Below, piece by piece: positions 21,649 to 27,268 of a stretch of DNA of 27,268 nt; the stretch's first letter is position 1, and every line of letters begins with the position of its first letter. Origin of the DNA: a virus. The stretch lies in the IMG/VR virus record IMGVR_UViG_3300023112_000079, positions 1 through 27,268 of that record; one strand, written 5' to 3'. Made by a program: the position numbers and the translations under genes. The notes beneath the pieces are model-generated. The model made no database searches, was not told where the DNA came from, and saw only the letters and a program-made list of their open reading frames with translations.

Positions 21649-21840
21649 ATGGAAAACAAAGTAGATTGGGTAGAAGCAACATTCTTAGCTGACAGGCTAT
21701 CTAAAGGCTTGTTGACATCTGATGCTATGAGTCAACGTTTGTGTAAGAGTTTAAAGCAAGGTGATGAACAATCTTACCTTACAATGAAAGTTGCACAAGC
21801 TATGGTACAATTCAACAAGAAGAGTGGAGGTAAGTCTTAA
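21649..21840 (+). CDS. hypothetical protein, 63 aa
   Basis: AGGAGATTGGAAT precedes ATG 21649. The product is a small helical protein (MENKVDWVEATFLADRLSKG..., NKKSGGKS). Its stop overlaps the next ATG (TAATG). It is the first gene behind the iterons. No family recognised. Confidence 0.6.
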   Translation: MENKVDWVEATFLADRLSKGLLTSDAMSQRLCKSLKQGDEQSYLTMKVAQAMVQFNKKSGGKS

Positions 21841-22046
21841 TGAAAATTAACTTCTCTCGTGAAACTTACGAAACACTCTTGTCCGAGGCTACAGAACAAA
21901 ATTTATCTATAGCTGCACTTATCACAACAATAGTAGAAACACACCAATCAAACAAAGACTCTCACAAAGGAGTAACAAATGGCACAACAATTAGAAAAGG
22001 GTTTCTTACAGATCCCTGTAGACGTATTAACAACAACAAAAATTAA
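21840..22046 (+). CDS. ribbon-helix-helix-like DNA-binding protein, 68 aa
   Basis: ATG 21840 overlaps the previous stop. Residues 1-37 (MKINFSRETYETLLSEATEQ, then NLSIAALITTIVETH) show the RHH pattern: a short strand, helix A with ETYETLLSEA, a turn, and helix B. RHH dimers are often autoregulators or partition/replication control proteins. The C-terminal 22 codons run out of frame into the next gene, an unusually long 68-nt overlap, so the tail may be incidental. The iterons upstream are a natural binding target to test. Confidence 0.6.
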   Translation: MKINFSRETYETLLSEATEQNLSIAALITTIVETHQSNKDSHKGVTNGTTIRKGFLTDPCRRINNNKN

Positions 22047-22464
22047 TGGTAAGTTATTTGGCTTTGCTGAAAAGGCTGTTTATTCTTATTTACTAAATTG
22101 GAGTAAGAGTAAAGATAAGGTATTTCCATCAACAAGATTCATGTGCGAGAAACTAGGTATAGGTAGTAGGAATAGCCTGACTAAGTACTTGGATAAACTG
22201 GTATGTCATAACCTACTAACTATTAACAAGACTAAAGGTAAATCCTCAGAGTATACTGTTTTAGGTCTTGATGGAGCAACATTAGATAAACCTAAAAGAG
22301 AGTCTTTAGTTAGAGGTACCAATCAAGATGTGAGTAGGGTTGATAAGGTTGTTAAGCCTGTACCAAAACCAGAGGTAACAACCCAATTTAATAATTTTCA
22401 AGAATATGATCAAGAGGTTTCACTTGATAATTGGGATGAAGATATGGATGGAGTGCCATTTTAA
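21979..22464 (+). CDS. winged-helix protein, replication-initiator-like
   Basis: AAAGGAGTAACAA precedes ATG 21979. The 161-aa product has a winged-helix N-terminal domain (about 10-95): FLQIPVDVLTTTKINGKLFG, AVYSYLLNWSKSK, FPSTRFMCEKLGIGSRNSLTKYLDKL (helix-turn-helix), LLTINKTKGKSSEYTV (wing). This layout is common in phage and plasmid replication initiators. The tail is linker-like and acidic (EDMDGVPF), as in proteins that contact a helicase or SSB. The iterons lie about 430 bp upstream. A transcription regulator is the alternative. Confidence 0.65.
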   Translation: MAQQLEKGFLQIPVDVLTTTKINGKLFGFAEKAVYSYLLNWSKSKDKVFPSTRFMCEKLGIGSRNSLTKYLDKLVCHNLLTINKTKGKSSEYTVLGLDGATLDKPKRESLVRGTNQDVSRVDKVVKPVPKPEVTTQFNNFQEYDQEVSLDNWDEDMDGVPF

Positions 22465-22475
22465 GGAGTAGTGTT

Positions 22476-23135
22476 ATGCCAAACAGCGAGTTAAGAAGTA
22501 AATATGTAGATTGGTACAATAGGAATCTTATTAAGTTAGAACACTCTTACTTAGAGTCTTTCACAAAGTACCTGATAGATAACCCCAATTACGGTATTAA
22601 ATATAGTGGCGGGGATGATGGTACCAAGTTTTATACAATAGACAACACTTTCGAGGTTTATACCTACATAGGTTCGAAGAGGGTGTATGGGTTATGCCCT
22701 ATCTTCACACAAGGTATGGGGACTGATGGAGCCGAGATCAAACTACCCAACACAACATTTAATAGATTAATAAAGGAAATCAAAGCTACTGTTTATACGG
22801 GCATGTCTAAGTACAGATTATCCAGTGAGGAAGGTGTCTATGTGTACGTGCAAGAGCTAAAAAGTCATGAAGGTGATGCCATTAAATATGGGGTTGCTGG
22901 TAACACTAAAGTGCGTATGAAAACCCAAAGTGATATAAGTCAGTTCTCACACGAGATACTGTATGAAGTTTGCTTACCTAGTAGAAAAGATGCCCTCGCA
23001 CTAGAGCGCGATATAAGAAGTATGTTCGGTGGCTACTACGTTGAGAAAGCATGGATGCCAGATGGCTACACAGAAACCTTATCCTATGAACTTAAGGATG
23101 AAGTGATTGATTATATTAAGTCTGTAACTAAATAA
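22476..23135 (+). CDS. GIY-YIG-superfamily (T5orf172/MUG113-like) nuclease
   Basis: The 219-aa protein carries a C-terminal domain (about 120-201) of T5orf172 type: GVYVYVQEL (first strand), IKYGVAGNTKVRMKTQ (136-151, with the conserved Arg), ALALERDIRSMF with a conserved Glu (Glu177), then DGYTET (196-201). The N-terminal 110 residues are not recognised. Such proteins are often selfish or defence-related phage nucleases, and a free-standing homing role is plausible. AAGGAGTAGTGTT precedes the ATG. Confidence 0.6.
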   Translation: MPNSELRSKYVDWYNRNLIKLEHSYLESFTKYLIDNPNYGIKYSGGDDGTKFYTIDNTFEVYTYIGSKRVYGLCPIFTQGMGTDGAEIKLPNTTFNRLIKEIKATVYTGMSKYRLSSEEGVYVYVQELKSHEGDAIKYGVAGNTKVRMKTQSDISQFSHEILYEVCLPSRKDALALERDIRSMFGGYYVEKAWMPDGYTETLSYELKDEVIDYIKSVTK

Positions 23136-23142
23136 ACACCAC

Positions 23143-23171
23143 TTGACGCAACTCTCTCCATCCACTACAAT
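23143..23171 (+). promoter_or_regulatory. promoter overlapped by operator-like repeats
   Basis: TTGACG (23143-23148), a 17-bp spacer and TACAAT (23166-23171). The spacer contains one arm of the AGAGAGTTGC repeat, suggesting repressor control. The nearest downstream gene is the methyltransferase. Confidence 0.65.
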
Positions 23172-23224
23172 ATCACTGACATTTGGCACGACACTGATAT
23201 TGTCAGAGAGTTGCAGAGAGTTGC
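23148..23224 (+). repeat. nested inverted and tandem repeats upstream of the methyltransferase
   Basis: GCAACTCTCT (23148-23157) is the reverse complement of AGAGAGTTGC, which occurs twice in tandem (23205-23214, 23215-23224). Nested inside, CAATATCA (23168-23175) pairs with TGATATTG (23195-23202). The arrangement looks like multi-site operator DNA. The transcript could also fold into a long hairpin. Confidence 0.7.
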
Positions 23225-23277
23225 TAAACCCCCCTCCCACCAACAGCCCCACCACAACGCGAAAGCTAAATAAACAC

Positions 23278-23306
23278 TTGACGCAGGTGGTGGTGTTGTG
23301 TATAGT
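23278..23306 (+). promoter_or_regulatory. second promoter, adjacent to the methyltransferase
   Basis: TTGACG (23278-23283), a 17-bp spacer and TATAGT (23301-23306). CTAAATAAACAC and CTTGACGCA flanking the -35 copy the DNA around the 23143 promoter, so the two promoters look like a duplication about 135 bp apart. Confidence 0.65.
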
Positions 23307-23333
23307 AAGGGTTAATTAATTTAAGGAGGTAGT

Positions 23334-24161
23334 ATGAAAGACAGTATAACAGCATTATCATTATTCTCTGGTATAGGAGGTGTAGATTTAGCTTTTGAGG
23401 CTGTAGGTGTTGAAACTGTAGCTGTATGTGACGTAGACCCTTTTTGCCAAGAGACACTACAAAGACATTTTACAGAAAGTGTTTTACACAAAGATATTAA
23501 AGATTTAGATGGGGGGTTATACGAAGGTGTGGATATTCTAATAACTACACCGCCATGTCAACCAGTAAGTGTAGCAGGAAAAAGAAAAGGAGATGAAGAT
23601 GGAAGATGGTTGTGGGAAGAAAGTTTACGAATTGTCAGAGAGTCAAAACCCGTTTTCGTATTTGGAGAGAACGTTAAAGGACTCCTTACAAAAGGTATCG
23701 AAGGTATCACAAGTGACCTTGAAGGAGAGGGTTACGAAGTCAGGACATACCTACTTGCAGCTTCGGACTGTGGAGCCATTCATCAAAGAGAACGTGTATT
23801 CATCGTTGGATTTAAAGATTGGAGATCGATACCCGACACCTCAGGCAATGGATGCAATGGGCGCAAGAGGTTTACCAGCAATGCACAGACTAATGAACGG
23901 ACAGAGGAAGGGGAGAAAGAAACACAATGCACTAAAAGATGTAGCGGTGTTCGGACTGTACTACCATTCAGACATCAAGATAAGCAATGGGCAACTATCC
24001 CCTTTGTTCGTGGAGTGGATGATGGGTTTCCCGAAAAACTGGACAAACCTTGTAAACAAAGAATAAAAGCATTAGGTAATAGTGTAGTTCCTCAACAGGC
24101 ATTACCTTTTGCAGAGGGTATTGTTACGTTTTTAAAGGAAGTGTACTACAAGGAGAAATAA
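23334..24161 (+). CDS. C5-cytosine DNA methyltransferase (Dcm family)
   Basis: The 275-aa protein has the C5-methyltransferase motifs in order: LSLFSGIGGVDLAF (9-22, SAM binding), VCDVDPFC, TTPPCQPVSVAGKRKG (71-86, catalytic Cys75), FGENV (110-114), QRERVFIVG (151-159) and KALGNSVVPQQ (245-255). Transfer is from SAM to cytosine, and self-protection or epigenetic control is likely. The recognition part (about 160-240) is short, very polar and looks frame-shifted. The +1-offset frame over 23821-24066 encodes segments typical of other phage methyltransferases (see findings). AAGGAGGTAGT precedes the ATG. Confidence 0.9.
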   Translation: MKDSITALSLFSGIGGVDLAFEAVGVETVAVCDVDPFCQETLQRHFTESVLHKDIKDLDGGLYEGVDILITTPPCQPVSVAGKRKGDEDGRWLWEESLRIVRESKPVFVFGENVKGLLTKGIEGITSDLEGEGYEVRTYLLAASDCGAIHQRERVFIVGFKDWRSIPDTSGNGCNGRKRFTSNAQTNERTEEGEKETQCTKRCSGVRTVLPFRHQDKQWATIPFVRGVDDGFPEKLDKPCKQRIKALGNSVVPQQALPFAEGIVTFLKEVYYKEK

Positions 24162-24379
24162 TGAAAACACTTTACACAATAACATGGTACGACCACAAAC
24201 AACATTACGCTGTTGCATCAGATCCAACTACACTACATTGCTTATGCTCTTACCTTGACAAATCTTCTCACGTAACGCAATGGTGTGTTGAGAATCTTGG
24301 AGAAGCTGAGTTTCCTTTCTATCAAGAGAAGCTTTGGAAGAAGTTGAAGATGAATTTTAATGAATGGGTGTTTGATTAG
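24161..24379 (+). CDS. hypothetical protein, 72 aa
   Basis: AAGGAGAAATA precedes ATG 24161, which overlaps the methyltransferase stop (TAATG). The product (MKTLYTITWYDHKQHYAVAS...) is small and aromatic-rich, ending KMNFNEWVFD. No family recognised. Coupling to the methyltransferase gene suggests shared expression. Confidence 0.6.
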   Translation: MKTLYTITWYDHKQHYAVASDPTTLHCLCSYLDKSSHVTQWCVENLGEAEFPFYQEKLWKKLKMNFNEWVFD

Positions 24380-24388
24380 GAGAAGCTT

Positions 24389-24610
24389 ATGATATGTCCA
24401 GTATGTGAGAATGGTGAGTTACTTTCCCGTACAAGTTATAACGCTGTCAAATACAGAGGTGAGGAAACTGAAATCCCTGCACACTACAGTGAGTGTAACT
24501 CTTGTGGTAGTGATGTAGCCACGTCTAAGCAAACACGAGTTAATAAGAAATTGATGCTTGAGTTTAAAGAAAGTGTTGATGAATTAATAATTAAAGGAGA
24601 GATAAAATGA
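24389..24610 (+). CDS. YgiT/MqsA-type zinc-finger protein
   Basis: The 73-aa product begins MICPVCENGELLSRTSYNAV, followed by YRGEETEIPAHYSECNSCGS. The two CxxC pairs around a Y-x-G strand are the N-terminal zinc domain of MqsA (YgiT) antitoxins. The C-terminal DNA-binding HTH of MqsA is missing, leaving only a helical tail (LMLEFKESVDELIIKGEIK). AGGAGAAGCTT precedes the ATG. It could neutralise a host MqsR-like toxin or simply be a zinc protein. No toxin gene is adjacent. Confidence 0.65.
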   Translation: MICPVCENGELLSRTSYNAVKYRGEETEIPAHYSECNSCGSDVATSKQTRVNKKLMLEFKESVDELIIKGEIK

Positions 24611-24819
24611 ACAAAGAATCTTGGACAGAAAACTGGACTATGGATGATGCAGTGCTATTCACATTCCTGTGTAATATTTACAAACGGTGTGATAAGGTTG
24701 AAAGTAATCACTACCCTTCTTCAACCGTATTAAGTTTTGAAATAAGTGGAGAATATATTACTTTTACAGTACCTAATAAGGTTTTAGACGCAGTTAAGAT
24801 TAAGTTAGAGGAGAAATAA
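24607..24819 (+). CDS. hypothetical protein, 70 aa
   Basis: ATG 24607 overlaps the preceding TGA (ATGA), with AAAGGAGAGATAAA upstream. The product (MNKESWTENWTMDDAVLFTF...) is soluble and mixed alpha/beta. No motif recognised. Confidence 0.6.
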   Translation: MNKESWTENWTMDDAVLFTFLCNIYKRCDKVESNHYPSSTVLSFEISGEYITFTVPNKVLDAVKIKLEEK

Positions 24820-24820
24820 A

Positions 24821-25207
24821 ATGACAACAGAAATAATAGCACTACTCGTAGCGTTCCAGATAAAGCATTTCTTATGCGATTATCCGTTACAAACACAATA
24901 TATGTTACGGAAAGGTCAGCGGAAAGGTTGGGTTAAGCCTTTGATTGAACATGTTAGCTGCCACTATGTATTTACAGGGTTTATTGCCCTCATATACACT
25001 TATATTACAAGCGGCACTCCCAGTTTAATACTGCTTGTAATGTTGCTAGATTTTGTAGTACATTTCACAGTGGATCGCATCAAATCTCATCCTGACTTAG
25101 GTGGTAAGTTTGAGAACACATCTCCTAAGTTTTGGTGGTGTTTAGGAGCAGACCAGATGTGCCACCATTTAACGCATTATGTTATTATTTGGATTTTGGT
25201 TAGTTAA
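24821..25207 (+). CDS. DUF3307 membrane protein
   Basis: GAGGAGAAATAAA precedes ATG 24821. The 128-aa product has the DUF3307 pattern: IIALLVAFQIKHFLCDYPLQ at the N-terminus, HVSCHYVFTGFIALIYTY, LLVMLLDFVVHFTVDRIKSH and a C-terminal DQMCHHLTHYVIIWIL. Four membrane helices with buried His/Asp (HFxxDYxLQ, HxxxD, DQxxHxxTH) define the family. Function is unknown; phage copies are common. Confidence 0.85.
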   Translation: MTTEIIALLVAFQIKHFLCDYPLQTQYMLRKGQRKGWVKPLIEHVSCHYVFTGFIALIYTYITSGTPSLILLVMLLDFVVHFTVDRIKSHPDLGGKFENTSPKFWWCLGADQMCHHLTHYVIIWILVS

Positions 25208-25219
25208 AGATAATTAAAG

Positions 25220-25254
25220 AAACTCCTTGCATTAGTTTATAAGGAGTTTATACT
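25220..25254 (+). promoter_or_regulatory. promoter within an inverted repeat (terminator-promoter overlap)
   Basis: AAACTCCTT (25220-25228) pairs with AAGGAGTTT (25241-25249). TTGCAT (25227-25232), a 16-bp spacer and TATACT (25249-25254) overlap it. TGAAATTGA follows (25258). It ends or insulates the DUF3307 unit and starts the 25285 unit. Confidence 0.55.
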
Positions 25255-25284
25255 ATGTGAAATTGAATAATTAAAGGAGAAACA

Positions 25285-25431
25285 ATGAAAACATTAAAAA
25301 TTGCAGAAACAATAACACTTTCCGAGGAGGAGTCTATTGCTTTCGTAGAGGCGTTAGAGAAGCCAGTTGAAGTTAATAAGAAGTTGTTGGAAGCAGGTAA
25401 GAGGTATAAGGGGGTTGAGGATGGAGAGTAA
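25285..25431 (+). CDS. DUF1778 antitoxin tail-like peptide, 48 aa
   Basis: AAAGGAGAAACA precedes ATG 25285. After MKTLKIAET the sequence ITLSEEESIAFVEALEKP and then VEVNKKLLEAGKRYKG follows the pattern of the C-terminal toxin-binding tail of DUF1778 antitoxins (TacA/KacA/AtaR class: LSxEDxxAFxEALxNPPxPNxxLxxAxxR). The N-terminal ribbon-helix-helix DNA-binding domain is missing, so only the part that wraps GNAT toxins is present. No GNAT toxin is adjacent. It may neutralise a host toxin. It overlaps the gp47-like gene by 11 nt. Confidence 0.6.
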   Translation: MKTLKIAETITLSEEESIAFVEALEKPVEVNKKLLEAGKRYKGVEDGE

Positions 25432-26590
25432 AAGTTTAGGAGAGAAGGTTGGAATTGTAGGTGATCTTCACCTCGGCTGTAAAGGGGGGTCTATAGCCTT
25501 TGCTGAATTCCAGCAAAACTACATCATGGAGATGTTAGATTATTATCACTCCATCCAAGTAGACATAATTATACAATTAGGTGACTACGTTGATATAAGA
25601 CGTTCAATCACAGGGGAGCTGGTACATTGGTTATCAAATACATTTATACCTAAGTTAGCAGAATATGGGATGACTTGGATACAGCTGGCAGGGAATCACT
25701 CTCAAGTAAGGCTATCCTCAAACGAACTAACGTGGGATCAACTTTTAGAAGATTTAGCTGTAGTTTATGGAAATTCTTGCGTAAAGGCTATAACGTCACC
25801 TACTGACATTAATATCAACGGTCTTGATCTGTGCTGTCTACCTTGGATCAATCCAAATACACATGATTTGACTGTTGAACATATTGAGAAGTCTGAAGCA
25901 ACTATTTGCTTGGGGCACTTTGAGTTGTCCAATATGTACTTGCTAAAAGGTGCGCTTAGTAAGCATGAAACTATTGATAAAAAACATTTAGCTAAGTTTG
26001 AGCAGACGATTAGTGGTCATTACCACACTAGCAGTAGTAGTGGTAACATTTTTTATACTGGAACTCCTTACGCCTTAAATTTCGGGGAATGGGAAGAACC
26101 TGCTGAGAATGGTATTTATAGCCTCGATACCTTGACGCAGAAATTAGAGTTCATCCCAAACAAACCAAACCAAAGCATGTTTACCGAAATCAACTACAAT
26201 TACCAAGAAATAGCATCTTCTCGCAAGGGTAAACTCTGGAATGACGTAGATTATCTTGAAAACGAACTTAACCTCAAGGACAAGATAATACGTGTCATCA
26301 TAACAGATAGTTCAAATAAATCGCACTATGCTAAATTTATAAAAGCCTTGCGTAGCGTCCAATGCATCAACTATACAATTATAGACACAACTCAATCTAT
26401 CGAGCTTGAGACTGAGGAAGTAGATGCTAATGATTTCAAAGTTAGTCCAATAGAAATACTACTTGATAAAATCAACACCATTGAGTATAGTGATTGTGAT
26501 GCTGATGATAAAGAAATTCGTTACGAAGCTATTGGCAATAAACTTAAGAGTGTGTATAATCGTTGCCAAGAAGAATCTAATTTGGTCTAA
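25421..26590 (+). CDS. gp47/SbcD-like recombination endonuclease subunit
   Basis: Metallophosphatase subunit of the gp46-gp47 (SbcCD/Rad50-Mre11) complex that resects DNA ends for recombination-dependent replication. Start at ATG 25421, inside the preceding gene's end; an in-frame ATG further upstream would lie inside that gene. The 389-aa protein shows VGDLHLG (13-19), QLGDYVD, LAGNHSQ, LGHFELS and SGHYHT, the five metal-binding motifs in order. AAGGAGAAGAT and the gp46-like gene follow, as in T4-type phages. Confidence 0.92.
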   Translation: MESKSLGEKVGIVGDLHLGCKGGSIAFAEFQQNYIMEMLDYYHSIQVDIIIQLGDYVDIRRSITGELVHWLSNTFIPKLAEYGMTWIQLAGNHSQVRLSSNELTWDQLLEDLAVVYGNSCVKAITSPTDININGLDLCCLPWINPNTHDLTVEHIEKSEATICLGHFELSNMYLLKGALSKHETIDKKHLAKFEQTISGHYHTSSSSGNIFYTGTPYALNFGEWEEPAENGIYSLDTLTQKLEFIPNKPNQSMFTEINYNYQEIASSRKGKLWNDVDYLENELNLKDKIIRVIITDSSNKSHYAKFIKALRSVQCINYTIIDTTQSIELETEEVDANDFKVSPIEILLDKINTIEYSDCDADDKEIRYEAIGNKLKSVYNRCQEESNLV

Positions 26591-26599
26591 GGAGAAGAT

Positions 26600-27268
26600 A
26601 TGAGCATTAAAAACACACCACTCAACTCAAAGTTAACACTTATCAAAGCAACGTGTAAGAATTTCCGTAGTATTGGTGATGAGGTTGTTGAGATTAATTA
26701 TGCTGAACACAGTAATTTGCTTGTGTCGAGTGAGAATAACGGTAACGGGAAAAGTTCACTATATCTTTATTTACCCTATTTTGCGATCACTGGTGCTTCC
26801 TACAAGGCAGGGGATAGTGTCGATAGTCTGATTAACACCGCTACAGGTAAGAATCTTGTTGTTACATTGGAGTTCGCCTCAGCAGGGAAGTTCTTCAAAG
26901 TTGAACGTACTCGTAAACCTAATGCTTTAAATTTATACCAACTTATCGGTGATGAATATATTGAGATTCCTAACCTACCTGTTGCATCTAAAGGACGTCA
27001 ACAACTGTTGTACACTTTAATGAACCTTGATGCTAAGACAGCTGTAAGTACTCTTGAGAATTCTGTATTACTTGGAAGTAAGTTTAACGGTTTTCTCGGC
27101 TTAAGCACACCAGAAAGAAGGGAACTTATCGAAACTGTAATGGATTTAGGTATATTTTCATCGCTTAACAAAGAAACTAAAGCTTTACGTGGAGGTTTGA
27201 TTGTTGAACAGAAACAACTCTTAACTGACATTACAAATCTTGAGTTAAAAGAAGCTCTAGCTGCACAA
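26600..27268 (+). CDS. gp46/SbcC-like ATPase subunit, 3' end outside window
   Basis: The frame is open from ATG 26600 to the window end (223 codons). The N-terminus (LTLIKATCKNFRSIGDEVVE) is the usual SbcC/Rad50 opening. Walker A is SENNGNGKSS (43-52), then LPYFAITGASYKAGDSVDSL and a FERVRxxxP-like segment, FKVERTRKP. VSTLENSVLLGSKFNGFLGL and TPERRELIETVMDLG match the signature before the coiled coil. It is the ATPase partner of the gp47-like protein directly upstream. Confidence 0.92.
   Translation, partial: MSIKNTPLNSKLTLIKATCKNFRSIGDEVVEINYAEHSNLLVSSENNGNGKSSLYLYLPYFAITGASYKAGDSVDSLINTATGKNLVVTLEFASAGKFFKVERTRKPNALNLYQLIGDEYIEIPNLPVASKGRQQLLYTLMNLDAKTAVSTLENSVLLGSKFNGFLGLSTPERRELIETVMDLGIFSSLNKETKALRGGLIVEQKQLLTDITNLELKEALAAQ

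Noticed and set aside
23593-24066. Separate gene in the offset frame of the methyltransferase
   Set aside because: Its N-terminal half is a shadow of the main frame and it has no ribosome binding site; kept as a finding about the C-terminal half only.
1-27268. CRISPR arrays, insertion sequences, integrase or attachment sites
   Set aside because: No regular repeat-spacer pattern, transposase or integrase was seen anywhere in the window.

Overview
The window is a densely packed, AT-rich stretch of a large tailed-phage genome. Every convincing gene lies on the + strand, most genes carry a strong AAGGAG-type ribosome binding site, and many neighbours touch or overlap at ATGA/TAATG junctions. Phage hallmarks are nrdD/nrdG with a group I intron in nrdD, T4 gp47/gp46-type (SbcD/SbcC) recombination nuclease subunits, three free-standing homing-type nucleases (LAGLIDADG, HNH, GIY-YIG-like), a C5 DNA methyltransferase, a tRNA cluster and a two-gene NAD+ salvage route. 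The CCA-adding enzyme is of the gammaproteobacterial (E. coli Cca, HD-domain) type and the NAD genes resemble those known from vibriophage KVP40, so a gammaproteobacterial host is the best guess. This is inference from gene families, not a database match.

Layout. 1-5590: a truncated ClpP-like protease, a possible small structured RNA ending in a terminator, then a run of small early-type genes (several tiny membrane proteins, a DUF1653-like protein) and a LAGLIDADG endonuclease. 5599-9723: anaerobic ribonucleotide reductase nrdD, split by a 321-nt ORF-less group I intron just before the codon for the likely catalytic Cys, followed by nrdG and an HNH endonuclease. 9739-11578: small hypothetical and membrane proteins. 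11598-12815: a strong promoter, tRNA-Arg(TCT), a CAT tRNA most like tRNA-Ile2, then about 1 kb with no protein gene, rich in stems, ending in a terminator. This looks like one of the giant phage ncRNAs (GOLLD or ROOL type). 12932-16450: CCA-adding enzyme, PTH2-like protein, TOPRIM protein and a GH15-like glycosidase. 16706-19493: a small gene, NMN adenylyltransferase-Nudix and nicotinamide phosphoribosyltransferase. 19699-21177: small unknown genes. 21178-21640: a gene-free region with four iterons at about 24-bp spacing, followed by RHH and winged-helix genes, a possible origin or operator block. 22476-25207: GIY-YIG-like nuclease, a duplicated promoter/operator region, C5 methyltransferase, YgiT-type zinc finger and DUF3307 membrane protein. 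25285-27268: a 48-aa peptide resembling only the toxin-binding tail of DUF1778 antitoxins, then gp47- and gp46-like subunits (the latter cut by the window edge).

How it fits together. NrdD/NrdG supply dNTPs under anaerobic conditions. The tRNAs read AGA and probably AUA, codons common in these AT-rich genes. The Arg tRNA lacks an encoded CCA, which the phage's own Cca could add. NadV and the NMNAT-Nudix protein form a complete nicotinamide-to-NAD+ route of the kind known to counter NAD+-depleting defences. The antitoxin-like peptide and zinc finger hint at further anti-defence functions. Transcription appears to rely on sigma70-like promoters, several fused to or placed just after intrinsic terminators. 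Three of these share an identical sequence at the predicted start of transcription.
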